Positions 51,915 through 62,889 of a stretch of DNA of 64,000 nt are shown piece by piece. Position 1 is the first letter of the stretch, and each line of letters opens with the position of its first letter. This DNA is from Actinostola sp. cb2023. Taxonomy: Eukaryota > Cnidaria > Anthozoa > Actiniaria > Actinostolidae. Both the position numbers and the translations under genes were made by a program. The stretch spans positions 270,213-334,212 of the forward strand of contig JAUJYZ010000529.1 of the NCBI GenBank assembly GCA_033675265.1, given 5' to 3'. The notes beneath the pieces are model-generated. The model was not told the DNA's origin and ran no database searches. It saw nothing but the letters and a program-made list of their open reading frames with translations.

Positions 51915-52713
51915 TCTCGGAATATCCTTGGCTATTCATGTCCGAGCAAAACAAGATGGCGTCGCGTTAATGAACATGTGAACGCACTCCCGGCAGTACG
52001 TGCATTGCTTTTACGAATTACGGCAAGGGTAATAAAGCATTAAAAAAAACTGATGTGACTGAAAGGCTGCAGTTTGTTTTGTAATTTCTAAGCCGAATCA
52101 TGCAGTGAACATGTCTAGTCTAGTAAAAGTTTAAAAAAAAAAAAAAGTTGCAAAAGGGGGAAAAAAAGGCCAACAGTGGTGTTTGAATCTGATGATGAGT
52201 AGTCGTCACCTGATGCAGTCGCGGATGAAATTGGGAACATTTCTTTGCTATTTTTAAATAGCAATGTTAATGTTAATGTTAATGTTAATGTTAAAACATT
52301 CTGTCAAAGAAGGTGACATTCTACACTGCCAAAATGATATTTTTTGTCTTTAATTATCTTGAATACTGTTACTTAATAATTTTAATTAAAACAAATATTC
52401 GCCAGAGGCGAAGTGGATATTGTGTAATATTTACCTCAACAGCCTTAGGCAGATAATTGTTTGGTATATACCAACTCAGGTTCACCTCAAAATAATAATT
52501 AAATATCAAAAATATATATATGTGTTTTTCAAAAACAAAACGAGACTTTACAGTCCCACCATCTTGTCAGCCGCATTATCCTGAGTGAATAACATCGAAT
52601 AGCCCGAGATAGAGAACCAATCAGATGTAAAGGTTCATGAGTTGGTATATACATTGTCTTAGGAATTGTTTGACTGTTAGATATTCATAACTAACTTCAT
52701 TTTTCATTTTGAC
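51915..52713. other. Spacer with short simple repeats
   Basis: A run of A (about 52131-52146), then (TTAATG)n at about 52263-52295. No gene seen. Confidence 0.55.
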
Positions 52714-53753
52714 TTGATAATTGGTCTGCGTAGTGATCTATCATCGACTAAGAAAGAATTATCGGAATCATTAAGTTCTCATTTCAAGCATGAGTTATGC
52801 ATTATCAAGAAGTCACAAAACGACGACAGAGATGAGATAGAGAATCGTTTTTTTAAAGCAGAGTCAGAAATAAAATGGTTACAAGGTCGAGTTGGTTCTT
52901 TAGTTGAGGAAAAATCACACTTGTCGAAAAAGATAGCATCTTCAGAAGACTCCAATGTCAAGCTTCAGGATAAAGTTGCTTCACTGATAAAGAAATTCAA
53001 TGATAAAGAAATTGTAGCTGCCCAACTAGAAAGCCTACACTTTTTAAAGAATACCCAAAATGAGAATATGGGTCCTAATTTACAATCACAGATAGAAGAA
53101 AATCAAGTAAATCACATTGCACAAGAGTTACCCCCCTGCCAGTGCTGTCAGCTTAGATAACGAAAGAACGCCAGAAAATACACCAGTATATGACTTTGTT
53201 ATCCTTTGTGATTCAAATAGGAAATTTCTAAATATAAATCAGTTATGATCCAAAGGAAAGAGCAAAATTATTTCTTGCAACACAATGGACAAAGCTGTTG
53301 ATATTTTAACTTCACCAAGATTCAAAGATCGTCAGTAACACTGGTGTAAATGATTTGGATCATTTACCGATTCAAGAAGTGGTTAAAAAGCAAATTAATA
53401 TGGTTAACGTAGCAACACAGAATTTCCCTAACAAAAACATTATTATGTCAAGCATCACACCTAGATGTGATGACCTAGATAAATCAGTCTTCCAGGTAAA
53501 CAAGGCTGTTTGTGAAAGTATTAGGAATATACCGAACGTGACTCTTGTTGACAATGGAAATTTACGTGGCGACAAGCAGAATTTCTATGATTTTAAGCAT
53601 TTGGAGAGGAAATATGGTGTACTACTTTTTGCGGGTAACCTGAAGGATGGTGCAAGAAGGGCTTTGGGTATTACCAATCGTCGAGATACTGGTCAACATA
53701 CTGGAATCTGGAATCGTCCTCATAATCCAACTGATGGTTCTGACCAAAACTAA
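52714..53753 (+). pseudogene. LINE ORF1: coiled coil plus SGNH esterase domain, broken
   Basis: Frame 1 (52714-53160) encodes a long heptad coiled coil (KKELSESLSSHFKHEL, KWLQGRVGSLVEEKSHL). At a C-run near 53129-53134 the frame changes, and VYDFVILCDSNRKFLN follows, the block I of an SGNH hydrolase. After a stop at about 53243 and another shift near 53335, GVNDLDHLP (block III) and FYDFKHLERKYGV (degraded block V) follow to 53753. Coiled coil plus esterase is the ORF1 layout of CR1/L2-type LINEs. Confidence 0.75.
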
Positions 53754-53993
53754 TCAACCAGACAATGTATCAAGTAAATCAGTCATGAATGAAGTTCAAC
53801 ACCACCTTTTGGACTTACTTCTATGATAAAACATTTAGTTCAAACGAATGTCAATTTTCAGGTTCCTCAACAGCGTGTTCTGTATCCTTCTATGCCACCA
53901 GGGTTAGTTTAGTGGAACTCATTTTGCCCCTCCTACCCAGTAAGTAAAGTAGTTTTAGACTGTACGGGTGGTTATTCTCTATTTCCGTTAAGA

Positions 53994-54231
53994 ATGCCAG
54001 TTAATTGCCGTAATTTTCTGAGGTTTTGCTCTTGGAATATTGAAGGTTTATCAGGAAAGATCAATGATTCTGATTTTCTTTCCACAATAGGTCAGTTTGA
54101 TTTCATTTCACTGGCAGAAACTTGGTTAACTCAGGATAACTGTGATTTGAATCTTGATGGGTTTTATGCTTTTTCAAAACGCAGAAAATTGCCGAAGAAT
54201 ACTTTTAGGTATTACAATTTTAGTGAGGTCG
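53994..54231 (+). pseudogene. LINE ORF2: endonuclease N-terminus
   Basis: ATG followed by LRFCSWNIEGLSGK and FDFISLAETWLT, the first blocks of the APE-like (EEP) endonuclease of non-LTR retrotransposons, 241 bp after ORF1. The frame is cut at about 54231 by an insertion; the remainder resumes at 62052. Confidence 0.8.
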
Positions 54232-54311
54232 TCTATTCGCACCAGTCCCTTGCAAAGCGAGTATATAAGGAACGCCCACTAATCAACTCTGCCCAATTCA
54301 AGTAACTAGCG

Positions 54312-54885
54312 TTCAGTGCGCATCGTCATGGCTGAGCAAGAACAAGTTCCTATCAACGTGTTGTAGGCTCAAGTTTTGGTAATTCTTGAAGCCCCTGCTC
54401 CCCAGTTATAGGTAACTTGCTATGTGAACCCTTTCCCATCCCGCTCGTGTTTCTCTTAGAGGTCTTAGAATCCCTTCCCTCGTCCTGTTCGTTCAATATT
54501 GTCGTCAACCTTCCTCCTCTCGCTCACCCGGTTTTGTTGCCGTTTTAACTCCTAGTGAATTTTTATTTGCTCACAGAACATTGCTTCCTCGGTTCCTTCC
54601 CTAATTTTATAATGTATCGACTAAAACTAAATGCTCCGGCCTGTTTCGGTTGTAATTGAGGTCTACGAAGACAATACTATGCTCCTGTATCGGTATAATA
54701 ATTTAGGTTTGTGTAGACACCTATGCCCCAGTATATATCGATAGTAATTGATGTCTGAGAAGACAATGTTATGCCTTAACGAGCTCTTCCCTTGTTCCCG
54801 CGTAACCTTTCCGACCCCGTTTATGCTGAACAACGCTTAGGTCTGAGTAGACGATATTGTTCCCCTGCCCATTTTTTTGTGCTTT
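54312..54885. other. Left interior of the 7.8-kb insertion
   Basis: C/T-rich sequence with short AGGTCTxxGxAGACxATxxT words repeated (54660, 54750, 54840). No gene. Confidence 0.45.
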
Positions 54886-55422
54886 CCCCGAGGGCTGAGA
54901 AGCCAGTGGTCTGAGCAGACGATTTATTTGCCCCAAATCCCAGTTTTAATAGTGAATTGTCTGTCCATGTATACTCTTATGAGTTTTAATAGTGAATTGT
55001 CTGTCCATGTATACTCTTATGAGTCAATTCCCCGAGGGCTGAGAAGCCAGTGGTCTGAGCAGACGATTTATTTGCCCCAAATCCCAGTTTTAATAGTGAA
55101 TTGTTTGTCCATGTATACTCTTTTCAGTCAATTTCCCCGAGGGCTGAGAAGCCAGTGGTCTGAGCAGACGATTTATTTGCCCAAATCCCAGTTTTAATAG
55201 TGAATTGTCTGTCCATGTATACTCTTATGAGTCAAATTCCCCGAGGGCTGAGAAGCCAGTGGTTTGAGCAGACGATTTATTTGCCCAAATCCCAGTTTTA
55301 ATAGTGAATTGTCTGTCCATGTATACTCTTACGAGTCAATTTCCCCGAGGGCTGAGAAGCCAGTGGTCTGAGCAGACGATTTATTTGCCCCAAATCCCAG
55401 TTTTAATAGTGAATTGTTTGTC
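54886..55422. repeat. 106-bp tandem repeat, left half
   Basis: CCCCGAGGGCTGAGAAGCCA starts copies at 54886, 55030, 55136, 55240 and 55346. The first copy contains an extra internal duplication of about 38 bp. The fifth copy is cut by the nested element, and the array resumes at 60306. Confidence 0.93.
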
Positions 55423-56264
55423 CCACAGCTCGAAATAGGCATTTTACGAATCTTTACGCATAACGTAAAGAAGCGTAAATGCGTCTCGATCTTTAAGCAA
55501 CCTTTACGTTTTCGCGTAAAGTCGCGTATATAATGTAAAGCATGATTAAAGATGCGTAAAAGAGCGTAAAGGTAGGTCAAGCGGTAAAGGTACCGTAGAG
55601 ATCCGTAAAGATGCGTATAATCAACGGCGTAAAGAAAGCATAAACGCTGGTAAATATGCGTAAATGTTTAACCTTCGGAAAGATCCCGTACAGGTTCGTA
55701 AAGACGCGTATAATAACGGCGTAAAGAAAGCGTAAACGCTAGTAAAGATGCGTAAATTTGGAGGTGAACAAAGATGTCCATGGAGCAAATCACATATGAA
55801 AGGTAATATGATGGGGATTGCCTATTTATCGAGTTAGAGGTTGAGTTGCCATTGGGTTTATATCTAAAATGGTAAATAATGAAAAAAAAGAACTCAATGG
55901 TAAATCAAAATCAACTATAACCGATATTTCTTGTCTTATTTGCATAGGTAAAAAGACTAATAATTTTATGCTAGTCACAAGTACACATTGTTTGGCTGAA
56001 CTGATCGATTGAGATTGTATCTTATCTTATGCATGTATCTTATCTCAACCTTAAACTCGATGATCAGTCACTCTCCTATGACAGAGTGACACTATGTATT
56101 GCTCTCACGACTATCACCATACATTGTAATAAAATATATTTCACATGGTTATCTCAATATTTTATATGATGGCATCTATTTTTAATTTTTAATGACAAAT
56201 GTTCAGCTTGCATCGGCTTTTACCCTTACAGATAAATATTCAATTTCCCTGTGTGGAATTTCAA

Positions 56265-56405
56265 TTTCAGATGCAAAAGTAGATAGCATTGTAAGAACTG
56301 AATGTAATGCCGCTGGTATCAACTCGCAGTTCCGCACACAGAAGTTGAATACATAATGAATCACGTGACTTTATTGTACATAGTATTGTAGTCTTTTCAT
56401 CAGAA
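56265..56405. mobile_element. Partial copy of the 22009-22265 MITE
   Basis: ATGAATCACGTGACTTTATT and GTATTGTAGTCTTTTCATC match the right arm of the earlier element; the left arm is mostly lost. Confidence 0.75.
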
Positions 56406-57104
56406 CGAGTGTAACGCAACACACTGTCGGCTCGCATTCTCGTAATGGCAGACCGGTTTTAGTCGATGTTAAACCACATAATTAGAAAGGATTAAACATA
56501 TTTTTTAGATTTTCTTTGCATATTTGGATTTACCTAAGACTAATGATCAGTTTCATGTATAAAAATGTGGGAAATAATGGACTTCATTTACACCATAGTG
56601 GCACTTTAACCATCTCAAAATTACTTACTTTTCAGCTGCATTGGCTACATACTTTAAAACTCTGAAGGATTCAAAGCGTAGAAAGCAAAAGAAAGGGGCT
56701 GTTGATCACAAAACAACTTGTCGTAGACAGGGAAGACTAAGAGAGGTATGTAATACAGTATAGCTGCATATGTCAGTGGCCAAATGAGCCAGCTGACATG
56801 TAATGATCGAGGCAATCTCGTCCCCAAAGCCTGCGTTACTTTCGCCAGCGGCGATCGTAAATGCTAATATTCTTTAGGCTAGCAACTGAAAATGCCAATT
56901 GAGGTGCTTACGAAGGCGTAAGATTCAAAAGAAATACATTTGAAGGAGAGACAACAATAACCAGAGAAAATGAAGATTCAAATAATTAACTGATATGTAA
57001 AGTAGACACATAAACCCGTAGGCTATAGGAAGAACAGACTGTTCGTGTATCCTTCTGCTGTAAAACCACTGCTTTTAATAAAGACTTCAGATACTGCGCT
57101 TCTT

Positions 57105-57150
57105 TTAATAATAATAATAACTTTATTTATATAGCGCTTTTACATGGACA
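57105..57150 (-). mobile_element. Retroelement 3' tail
   Basis: Minus strand: AAAAGCGCTATATAAATAAA followed by (GTTATT)/(TTA)n, the tail type of L2/CR1 LINEs and the SINEs that use them. Only the tail is visible. Confidence 0.5.
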
Positions 57151-57639
57151 ACTTACAAAGCACTTTACAACTTCCTTTCACTGGTTATATCTTCTTTACC
57201 AAGTGCTTTTACAGTATGGACACTCGAACCGTGAACACTTAGGTTTTTTCTAACACATATATATAAATTATCGATCGAGCAAATTGATCAGAAAAATGAT
57301 TTATTTTGATCACTAAGTGTATTTAAACTCAATGCTCCATTTGAGAGGCTATGAGGCAATACTGAAGTTCGGAAAAAAAAAAGTTCGAAAAAAGCTTGAA
57401 GTGTTCACGGTTTCGAGTGTCCACACTGTAAAGCGCTTGGTTTCCCTAATGAAACCTTTCGATGGCCTTTCGACAATTTGAATCGACAACAAACCAACTG
57501 CCCAGCTAACTTGTGCGTGCGCTCTAAAAACCGGAAGAACAAGAAATCCTGTTCCCAAAAATGGATTATGCCAGAGCCTACGTTATTCGCTGTTGGCCGA
57601 AAGTAACGCAGGCTCTGGGGACGAGATTGTGGTCGAGGT

Positions 57640-57990
57640 TAACAAATACTGTTGAATCATTTTCCAGAATTACTGTGATTCTCAGTATTATGCAAACTCA
57701 GACATTTAAGCAGTTGGCTTGTAATTTGTTTTTTTCGCTGCTGTCAATCAACATAAAAAAATCAGTATTAAACTTAAAAATAAAAGTCAGATGACCCACC
57801 AAATGGAAACCAAATATGATTTTGAGCTGAATTATGGATCATTTGGTCGAAGAATGTATTTAGCTTTGAATTTGTTTGAGTTTTGAATTTGATTAACGGC
57901 AGCGAAAAAACAAGTTCCAGCCGACTGTTTGAATGTCTGAGTTCGCATAATACTGAGAACCGCAGTAACTGCTGAGTATTTGGAATCTTC
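57640..57990. repeat. Diverged inverted repeat
   Basis: ACTGTGATTCTCAGTATTAT with CAGACATTTAAGCAGTTGGC pairs with GCCGACTGTTTGAATGTCTG and ATAATACTGAGAACCGCAGT. A second outer pair (CTCGTCCCCA-AGCCTGCGTT at 56818 and its complement near 57600) surrounds it. Probably nested MITEs. Confidence 0.65.
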
Positions 57991-58345
57991 TAAGGTGTCT
58001 TCTTTTCCAATTGTTTTCAGAAAATTGCAAGACGTGACTGGGCAGTAGACCATGTAGGATTTAGTGAGAGAGAGAAACGGAGTGTGAAGTCTGTTTTGTG
58101 CAGAGCATTTACTAGCTCTGATGAGAGCGAAACAGAGGATATGGAGGATGGCTCTAGAAAGAAGAGATTCTTTTGTAAAGAAGTTAGACTGGGAGAGTGA
58201 AAAAGCTCACAGAGGTAAAAGAGCGCTTTTAGACAAGATTTATAGGAAAGAAAATCCTGTGACTCTTCAGGTTCGGAGATACCCTCATCCAGATTTATCC
58301 ACTAAGTCAGTGCCTGACAGCCCTCCTAAGTGGACAGTGAAGCAA

Positions 58346-58675
58346 CGACGCAGCTCACAACACTCACAGGATAGACGGCCATTAGACTCTAGAACTCCAG
58401 TGCAGCCAAACAGCTCTAGCTTGACACAACAGTCACAAAAGAGAAGGCAATCTGAACACCACAGCTCACAACATTCACAGGATAGACGGCCATTAGACTC
58501 TAGAACTCCAGTGCAGCCAAACAGCTCTAGCTTGACACAACAGTCACAAAAGAGAGGGCAATCTGAAACACCACAGCTCACAACATTCACAGGATAGACG
58601 GCCATGAGACTCTAGAACTCCAGTGCAGCCAAACAGCTCTAGCTTGACACGACAGACAAAAAATAGAGGGCAATC
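58346..58675 (+). repeat. 108-bp tandem repeat in the unknown ORF (about 3 copies)
   Basis: CACAGGATAGACGGCCATTA recurs at about 58365, 58475 and 58588. The first two copies keep the reading frame and encode repeated QDRRPLDSRTPVQPNSSS. The third carries changes and a stop. Confidence 0.9.
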
Positions 58676-58785
58676 TCAACAAACTCAAAACACCATTTGT
58701 AAGTGCTCATGCATCAAGAAAATCTCTTTTTAAATAATGTTCTGATAATGCCCTTATTTAAATATATATTTGAAACCTAGATGAT

Positions 58786-59212
58786 GTTAAAGGCCATGAA
58801 AACCCAAAAATACAACTTATTTTGAGCAAACGTTAAAATGTTTCTAGAAAACAAATATCTGGGTTTTTTTTTCAATTTCGAAGTGGAATGCGAAAATGAC
58901 ATTTTTCGTGCTTGAAAAACTCACTTCTTGTGACGTCACCAGTGGAACACACGGGTGCAAGATTTGTGTATAGAATGGACCCGTTTGATTCGAATTCCCA
59001 CAGTTCTGATCGAACTGCAGTAGGTATTAATTTGAACAGTGTATGCAACCTGTGATGTCACTACTCAAATCGAGACTTTTACCGGAAGTCAGGACTTTCA
59101 TAGCTTTTTAAACTCACTTCTGGTACATCAATAGAGGAAACATTCATATTTATGATCATTTTTCAATGTGTTCATTTTCCTTTCGATTTTTTGGTTTTAC
59201 ATGGCCTTTACA
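58786..59212. mobile_element. MITE, about 430 bp
   Basis: TTAAAGGCCATGAAAACC at the left and GGTTTTACATGGCCTTTA at the right are complementary ends. Inner arms are weakly paired. Non-coding. Confidence 0.65.
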
Positions 59213-59860
59213 TGTCAGTAAAAGTACAGTGCAAACACTAAACACTGTTTGTATTCCTATTCTTTTCCAAATTCCACAAATTGACTCGATTTCATTGATT
59301 TAAGATTGAAGTAGTTTTTACCAAAATCATTGGTTAGTAGTCTAGCAGACGATAATTCATGTTTCTTCTTTTATGTCTATTTGACTATTGTAAACCAAGT
59401 TTTTATTGCGTTGGTTACATGTAATACAAATACCATCACTCCAATACTGGTTATTGGTATACAAAATGTTTTACATATAGGTCTAGTCCTGATGTATATT
59501 TGATACAAATGATAGTGGTATCAGACTTGAATGTGATAGAGTATTCCTTCCATAAAGCAGGTTATACGATCACCTGATTAATATTAGGAGAAACGTTTAG
59601 AACCAGTTTGTTAATGTTAAAGTAGATCAATTATTGTCTGATCTATATGAAGTATTTCTAAAATTAGAATTGTAAGAAAGCTGTGAAAAGCTAATATGTT
59701 ATGTATTTCTAAAATAAAACATTTTTAAACTCTGCAGTTGTTGTAATTATTCTTGCAATCATTTTTAGCGTAGATCAATGAAAGAAAACTCATCTGGAAA
59801 CAAAACAATATTTTTGGCGCCAGACTGTGTACGCTGATTTTAGCGGCATGATGTCGAGAC
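59213..59860. other. Non-coding part of the nested transposon
   Basis: No gene. An AATAAA occurs at about 59713 (TCTAAAATAAAACATT), a possible polyadenylation site for the unknown ORF. Confidence 0.4.
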
Positions 59861-60305
59861 TGAAAGTAAAATTCGTAAATCGCGTGTATTTACCATTATT
59901 TAGAGGACGCATTACTATTATTTACGAAACATTTAAACCAGCTTATTATTTACACAGTTCGTATATGTTGCGTAAAGTTGACCATTACGAATTTTAAGCC
60001 AAACGTAAAGCACGTAAAGCAAGTGTGTACGGTTATTTAAACATGACGTAAAGCACGTAAAGCGATGATTTAAGATACATTTACACTAGCGTACAGTCCG
60101 TAAATTTAATGTTTACGGTCTTTGCCGCTTCGCGTAAACATAGCGTTTTAGTCTCTCTACAGATCTTTACGCTATATCGTAAAGAAGATGTAAATACCCA
60201 TATTTACGCTGTTCGTAAAGATCGCGTAAAGTCGTTTAAATTATGTCTTTACGATCTCTTTACGCCGTATTTACTGACCCGTAAATCTCGTATTTCGTGC
60301 TGTGG

Positions 60306-60485
60306 ATCCATGTATACTCTTTTCAGTCAATTTCCCCGAGGGCTGAGAAGCCAGTGGTCTGAGCAGACGATTTATTTGCCCAAATCCCAGTTTTAATAGT
60401 GAATTGTCTGTCCATGTATACTCTTTTCAGTCAATTTCCCCGAGGGCTGAGAAGCCAGTGGTCTGAGCAGACGATTTATTTTATT
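60306..60485. repeat. 106-bp tandem repeat, right half
   Basis: Continues the 54886-55422 array after the nested transposon: copies begin at 60334 and 60439. The first junction resumes at ATCCATGTATACTC, where the left half stopped at GTTTGTC. Confidence 0.9.
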
Positions 60486-60494
60486 TTTTTACGA

Positions 60495-61080
60495 CTTATT
60501 TTTTGTTACGTTGGTTGTATACCATTTCTAGTTTTAAATTATTCAGAAAAACTCGTTTGTTTCTTTACGGCAGTGTACTATGGTTTATTTATTTTTTATT
60601 ATTATTATTTTTATTTTTTTCTTTTTTTGCGAAACTCCTTGTTCATCCCAATTGTATCCGCCCTTTGTATATGCTTTATTAGTTCCGTTTTGCTTTAACC
60701 CAATTTAGTGGATCTCTCATCGACCGTTGGTCAGTTTTTGTTTTGTTTCAATATAATATTTCCATTCCTTATGGTAGCCTGAAAGGGTGACTAATGCCCT
60801 AGTCGGATTACTGACGCTCAGGGCTGCCATCCCTTGGGTGGGTCCTTTTGTTTCATCCATAACAATAATGAGGCTAACCCTTACATAAGGCTCTTTATCG
60901 ATCGTTTTCTTTTTGGCTCCCTTATTTATCATGACTACCAAGGGATGGTAGCTGGGCGTGATACAGTGTTTTCAATTATGTTATTCTTCAAAGTTTTTAG
61001 CGTCACTCTGTTACGTTAGTTGTATCATTCACGTTTCTAAATTATTCAGAAGCTCGTTGTTTTCTTTACGACAGTGTATT
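60495..61080. repeat. Direct repeats of about 90 bp
   Basis: TTACGTTGGTTGTAT through TCTTTACGGCAGTGTA at about 60506-60575 recurs as TTACGTTAGTTGTATCATTC through ACGACAGTGTA at 61012-61076. The roughly 435 bp between them has no recognised gene. Confidence 0.7.
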
Positions 61081-61319
61081 TAAAGTATAATGTTTGTCCT
61101 TGATAGCCACAGACCTCTTTCTTTGCTTTGTCCCTTTTACAATAGTATTCTTGTCTTGATTGAATTATATTCCATCCTTTTTCTTAGCATATGATGTATT
61201 ACTTGTTCATGCCCCTATTGTGATCGCCCCCGAGAATTTCGATATACGAGCCCTGGCTATATTTGAACACATGGCTGCATCCCCCATAGTCTATCACTCT
61301 CTCGGATAAGTCAGTGCAC

Positions 61320-61425
61320 TCTCCCAAGAAGCAGCCTAGAGCTTACTTTTTAGCCATCCTTGCAGTCAAGGAGTTTGCGAAAGTGTTGAAACATCTTGGT
61401 AAAGGTTGGCATGTTGAGCTTGAGT
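61320..61425 (+). pseudogene. Possible RNase H-like fragment
   Basis: A short open stretch, PRAYFLAILAVKEFAKVLKH, resembles the R-E-x-x-A-I...L-x-x-F-x-x-x-L segment found between reverse transcriptase and the catalytic RNase H residues of DIRS/BEL-type elements. It has no catalytic residue and ends at a stop. Very tentative. Confidence 0.25.
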
Positions 61426-61734
61426 GATGATTTATTTCATATTAAAGCTAAATCGTTCTATACGTCGGCACCCGACGAGGTTTGGACTTATTAAGTACGA
61501 ACTTGTCCGACCGTAGTTCCGTGAGTTATAGCTATAGGTGTACGCTATAGTAAGTGTTTGTTGAGTTTTGGCGCTCCTTTTGTTTGAGTTTTGGCGGCCC
61601 CTTAGAGGTGTGGTCTCCGGAATGGTTTGAGTATTGGCGACTCCGTATAGAGGGTGTGGTGTCCTAGTTTGAGTATTGGCGTACTAGTTGTCTTGGGAAT
61701 GGAATTTGGTATTTCACCGGCCCTTGTCGCGGTC

Positions 61735-61838
61735 GGAATTATCTCCATTCCTTAATTACGAGCATGAAAGGGACTGCCGCGAATAATATGCTATTCGCGG
61801 CAGTCCCTTTCATGCTCGTAATTAAGGAATGGAGATAA
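61735..61838. repeat. Perfect 48-bp-arm palindrome
   Basis: ATTATCTCCATTCCTTAATT begins the left arm and its complement ends the right arm. The 6-bp loop is ATATGC between GCGAATA and TATTCGC. I saw no mismatch in 48 bp. The same GCGAATA-xTATGC-TATTCG form appears at the right end of the 7.8-kb insertion (62043-62061). Confidence 0.92.
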
Positions 61839-62051
61839 TGACGACCGTATTCAATGGAGACTGAAATAAAACTGAAAAAAAGGGGGAAGGAGGGTGCGGA
61901 CTAGAATTGAATGCGGCGCCAAGGGAGTGAGCACGAAAGACATCAGCTTTGACTGAGTAGCGGGCAACATAATGCTAGTTACTTGAATTGGGCAGAGTGA
62001 TTAGTGGGCGTTCCTTATATACTCGCTCTGCAAGGGACTGGTGCGAATAGT

Positions 62052-62830
62052 ATGCTATTCGTAAAGGAGTTTAAATTCCTTGATCAAGATAGTTGTGATG
62101 AATTTGTTTGTGGTGAAAATTAGATAAGGCTTTCTTTAACTTAGCACATGATATTTTTGTATGTTCAGTTGATATTCCACCTCAAAACTCCTCTAGGGAG
62201 CGTAGATTGAATTTAGATCATTTTGAAAACCTTCCAGAATGACATTTATAAATTCGCTAGATTGGGTGAGATAATTTTATGTGGAGATTTTAATGCAAAG
62301 AAACAGGAAATTTGGAGGATTTTACTGATGATTTTGGCTTAATTAATAATCCCCCAGTCCTCTCAGCGGAATGTTTGAGATTATATGGAAGATCTTTAGC
62401 CGAGTTGTGTTGTGGGAATTGTCTTATTACTTTAAATGGGAGGTGTAAAGGAGACTTTGTTGGCCAATTTCACAATCACATGTGCACACTTACAATGGAT
62501 CGACAGTGGTGGTGGATTACGCTATTGTTTCTCAAAATGGTTTCCCTTTTTTAAGTCACTTCTCAGTTCCTCTCTTACAGAATTTTCCCATCACTCCTTT
62601 TTGTCGTTTGCTGTAAAGGCTACAAATTGCGGGTCTTACCTAGTGGCTCCTGATATGGAGTTTGACGTCACATCCTATGACCTTGCGTTGGAACGAGGAT
62701 CTTAAGGAAGTGTTACATGATGTTTTTAGCTTCTGAAGAGGTTCGTGATGAGTTAGCTGTTATGCTCTTTTCTTCAGGGGATAATGATGTAGATGGTACA
62801 GGTCAAATTTAATTTGAGGTCATTTTTTGT
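62052..62830 (+). pseudogene. LINE ORF2: rest of the endonuclease domain, decayed
   Basis: Resumes the LINE interrupted at 54231. Readable blocks in shifting frames: FLDQDSCDEFVCGEN; IYKFARLGEIILCGDFNAK (the GDFNA block of EEP nucleases); LNGRCKGDFVGQF; and SSEEVRDELAVMLFSS beyond the domain. Several stops and shifts. The reverse transcriptase domain is missing; sequence after about 62830 is non-LINE. Confidence 0.7.
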
Positions 62831-62889
62831 AAACCTAGGTTATTTTTTTCTAGGTTGATTTTTTCAACCTAGGTGATTAGTATTAGAGA

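Larger units (their letters stand above)
56636..58597 (+). pseudogene. Two-exon gene of unknown function in the nested transposon
   Basis: Exon 56636-56745 (TTTTCAG acceptor, GTATGT donor) encodes a lysine/arginine-rich segment with LATYFKTLKDSKRRKQKKG. Exon from 58021 (TTTTCAG acceptor) joins in phase 0 and gives DWAVDHVGFSEREKRSVKS, then SSDESETEDMED. Near 58165-58190 the frame changes, and KKLDWESEKAHRGKRALLDK follows in another frame, ending in a tandem repeat. The style (basic start, acidic patch, W-E-S motif, PPKWTV) resembles repeat-borne cnidarian ORFs I recall. No catalytic motif. The frameshift suggests inactivity. Confidence 0.45.
55423..60305. mobile_element. Nested 4.9-kb transposon with TTTACG/CGTAAA subterminal clusters
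   Basis: Ends CCACAGCTCGAAATA and (complement) CCACAGCACGAAATACGAG. Within about 350-450 bp of each end the word CGTAAA/TTTACG occurs dozens of times in both directions. Flanking GTC/ATC may be a 3-bp duplication. CAC ends, subterminal repeats and 3-bp duplications would fit a CACTA (CMC)-like element, but no transposase domain was identified. It cuts a 106-bp repeat unit cleanly. Confidence 0.65.
54232..62051. mobile_element. 7.8-kb insertion in the LINE, possibly DIRS-like
   Basis: CTATTCGCACCAGTCCCTTG at the left end has its complement CAAGGGACTGGTGCGAATAG at the right end. Pairing extends about 78 bp with one or two differences. No clear target duplication flanks it. Near the right end lies a perfect palindrome whose core repeats the terminal AGGGACTG..GCGAATA words, like the internal complementary region of DIRS elements. 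A segment at 61320-61425 resembles an RNase H-like stretch. Tyrosine recombinase and reverse transcriptase were not found, so the class is tentative. Confidence 0.5.
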
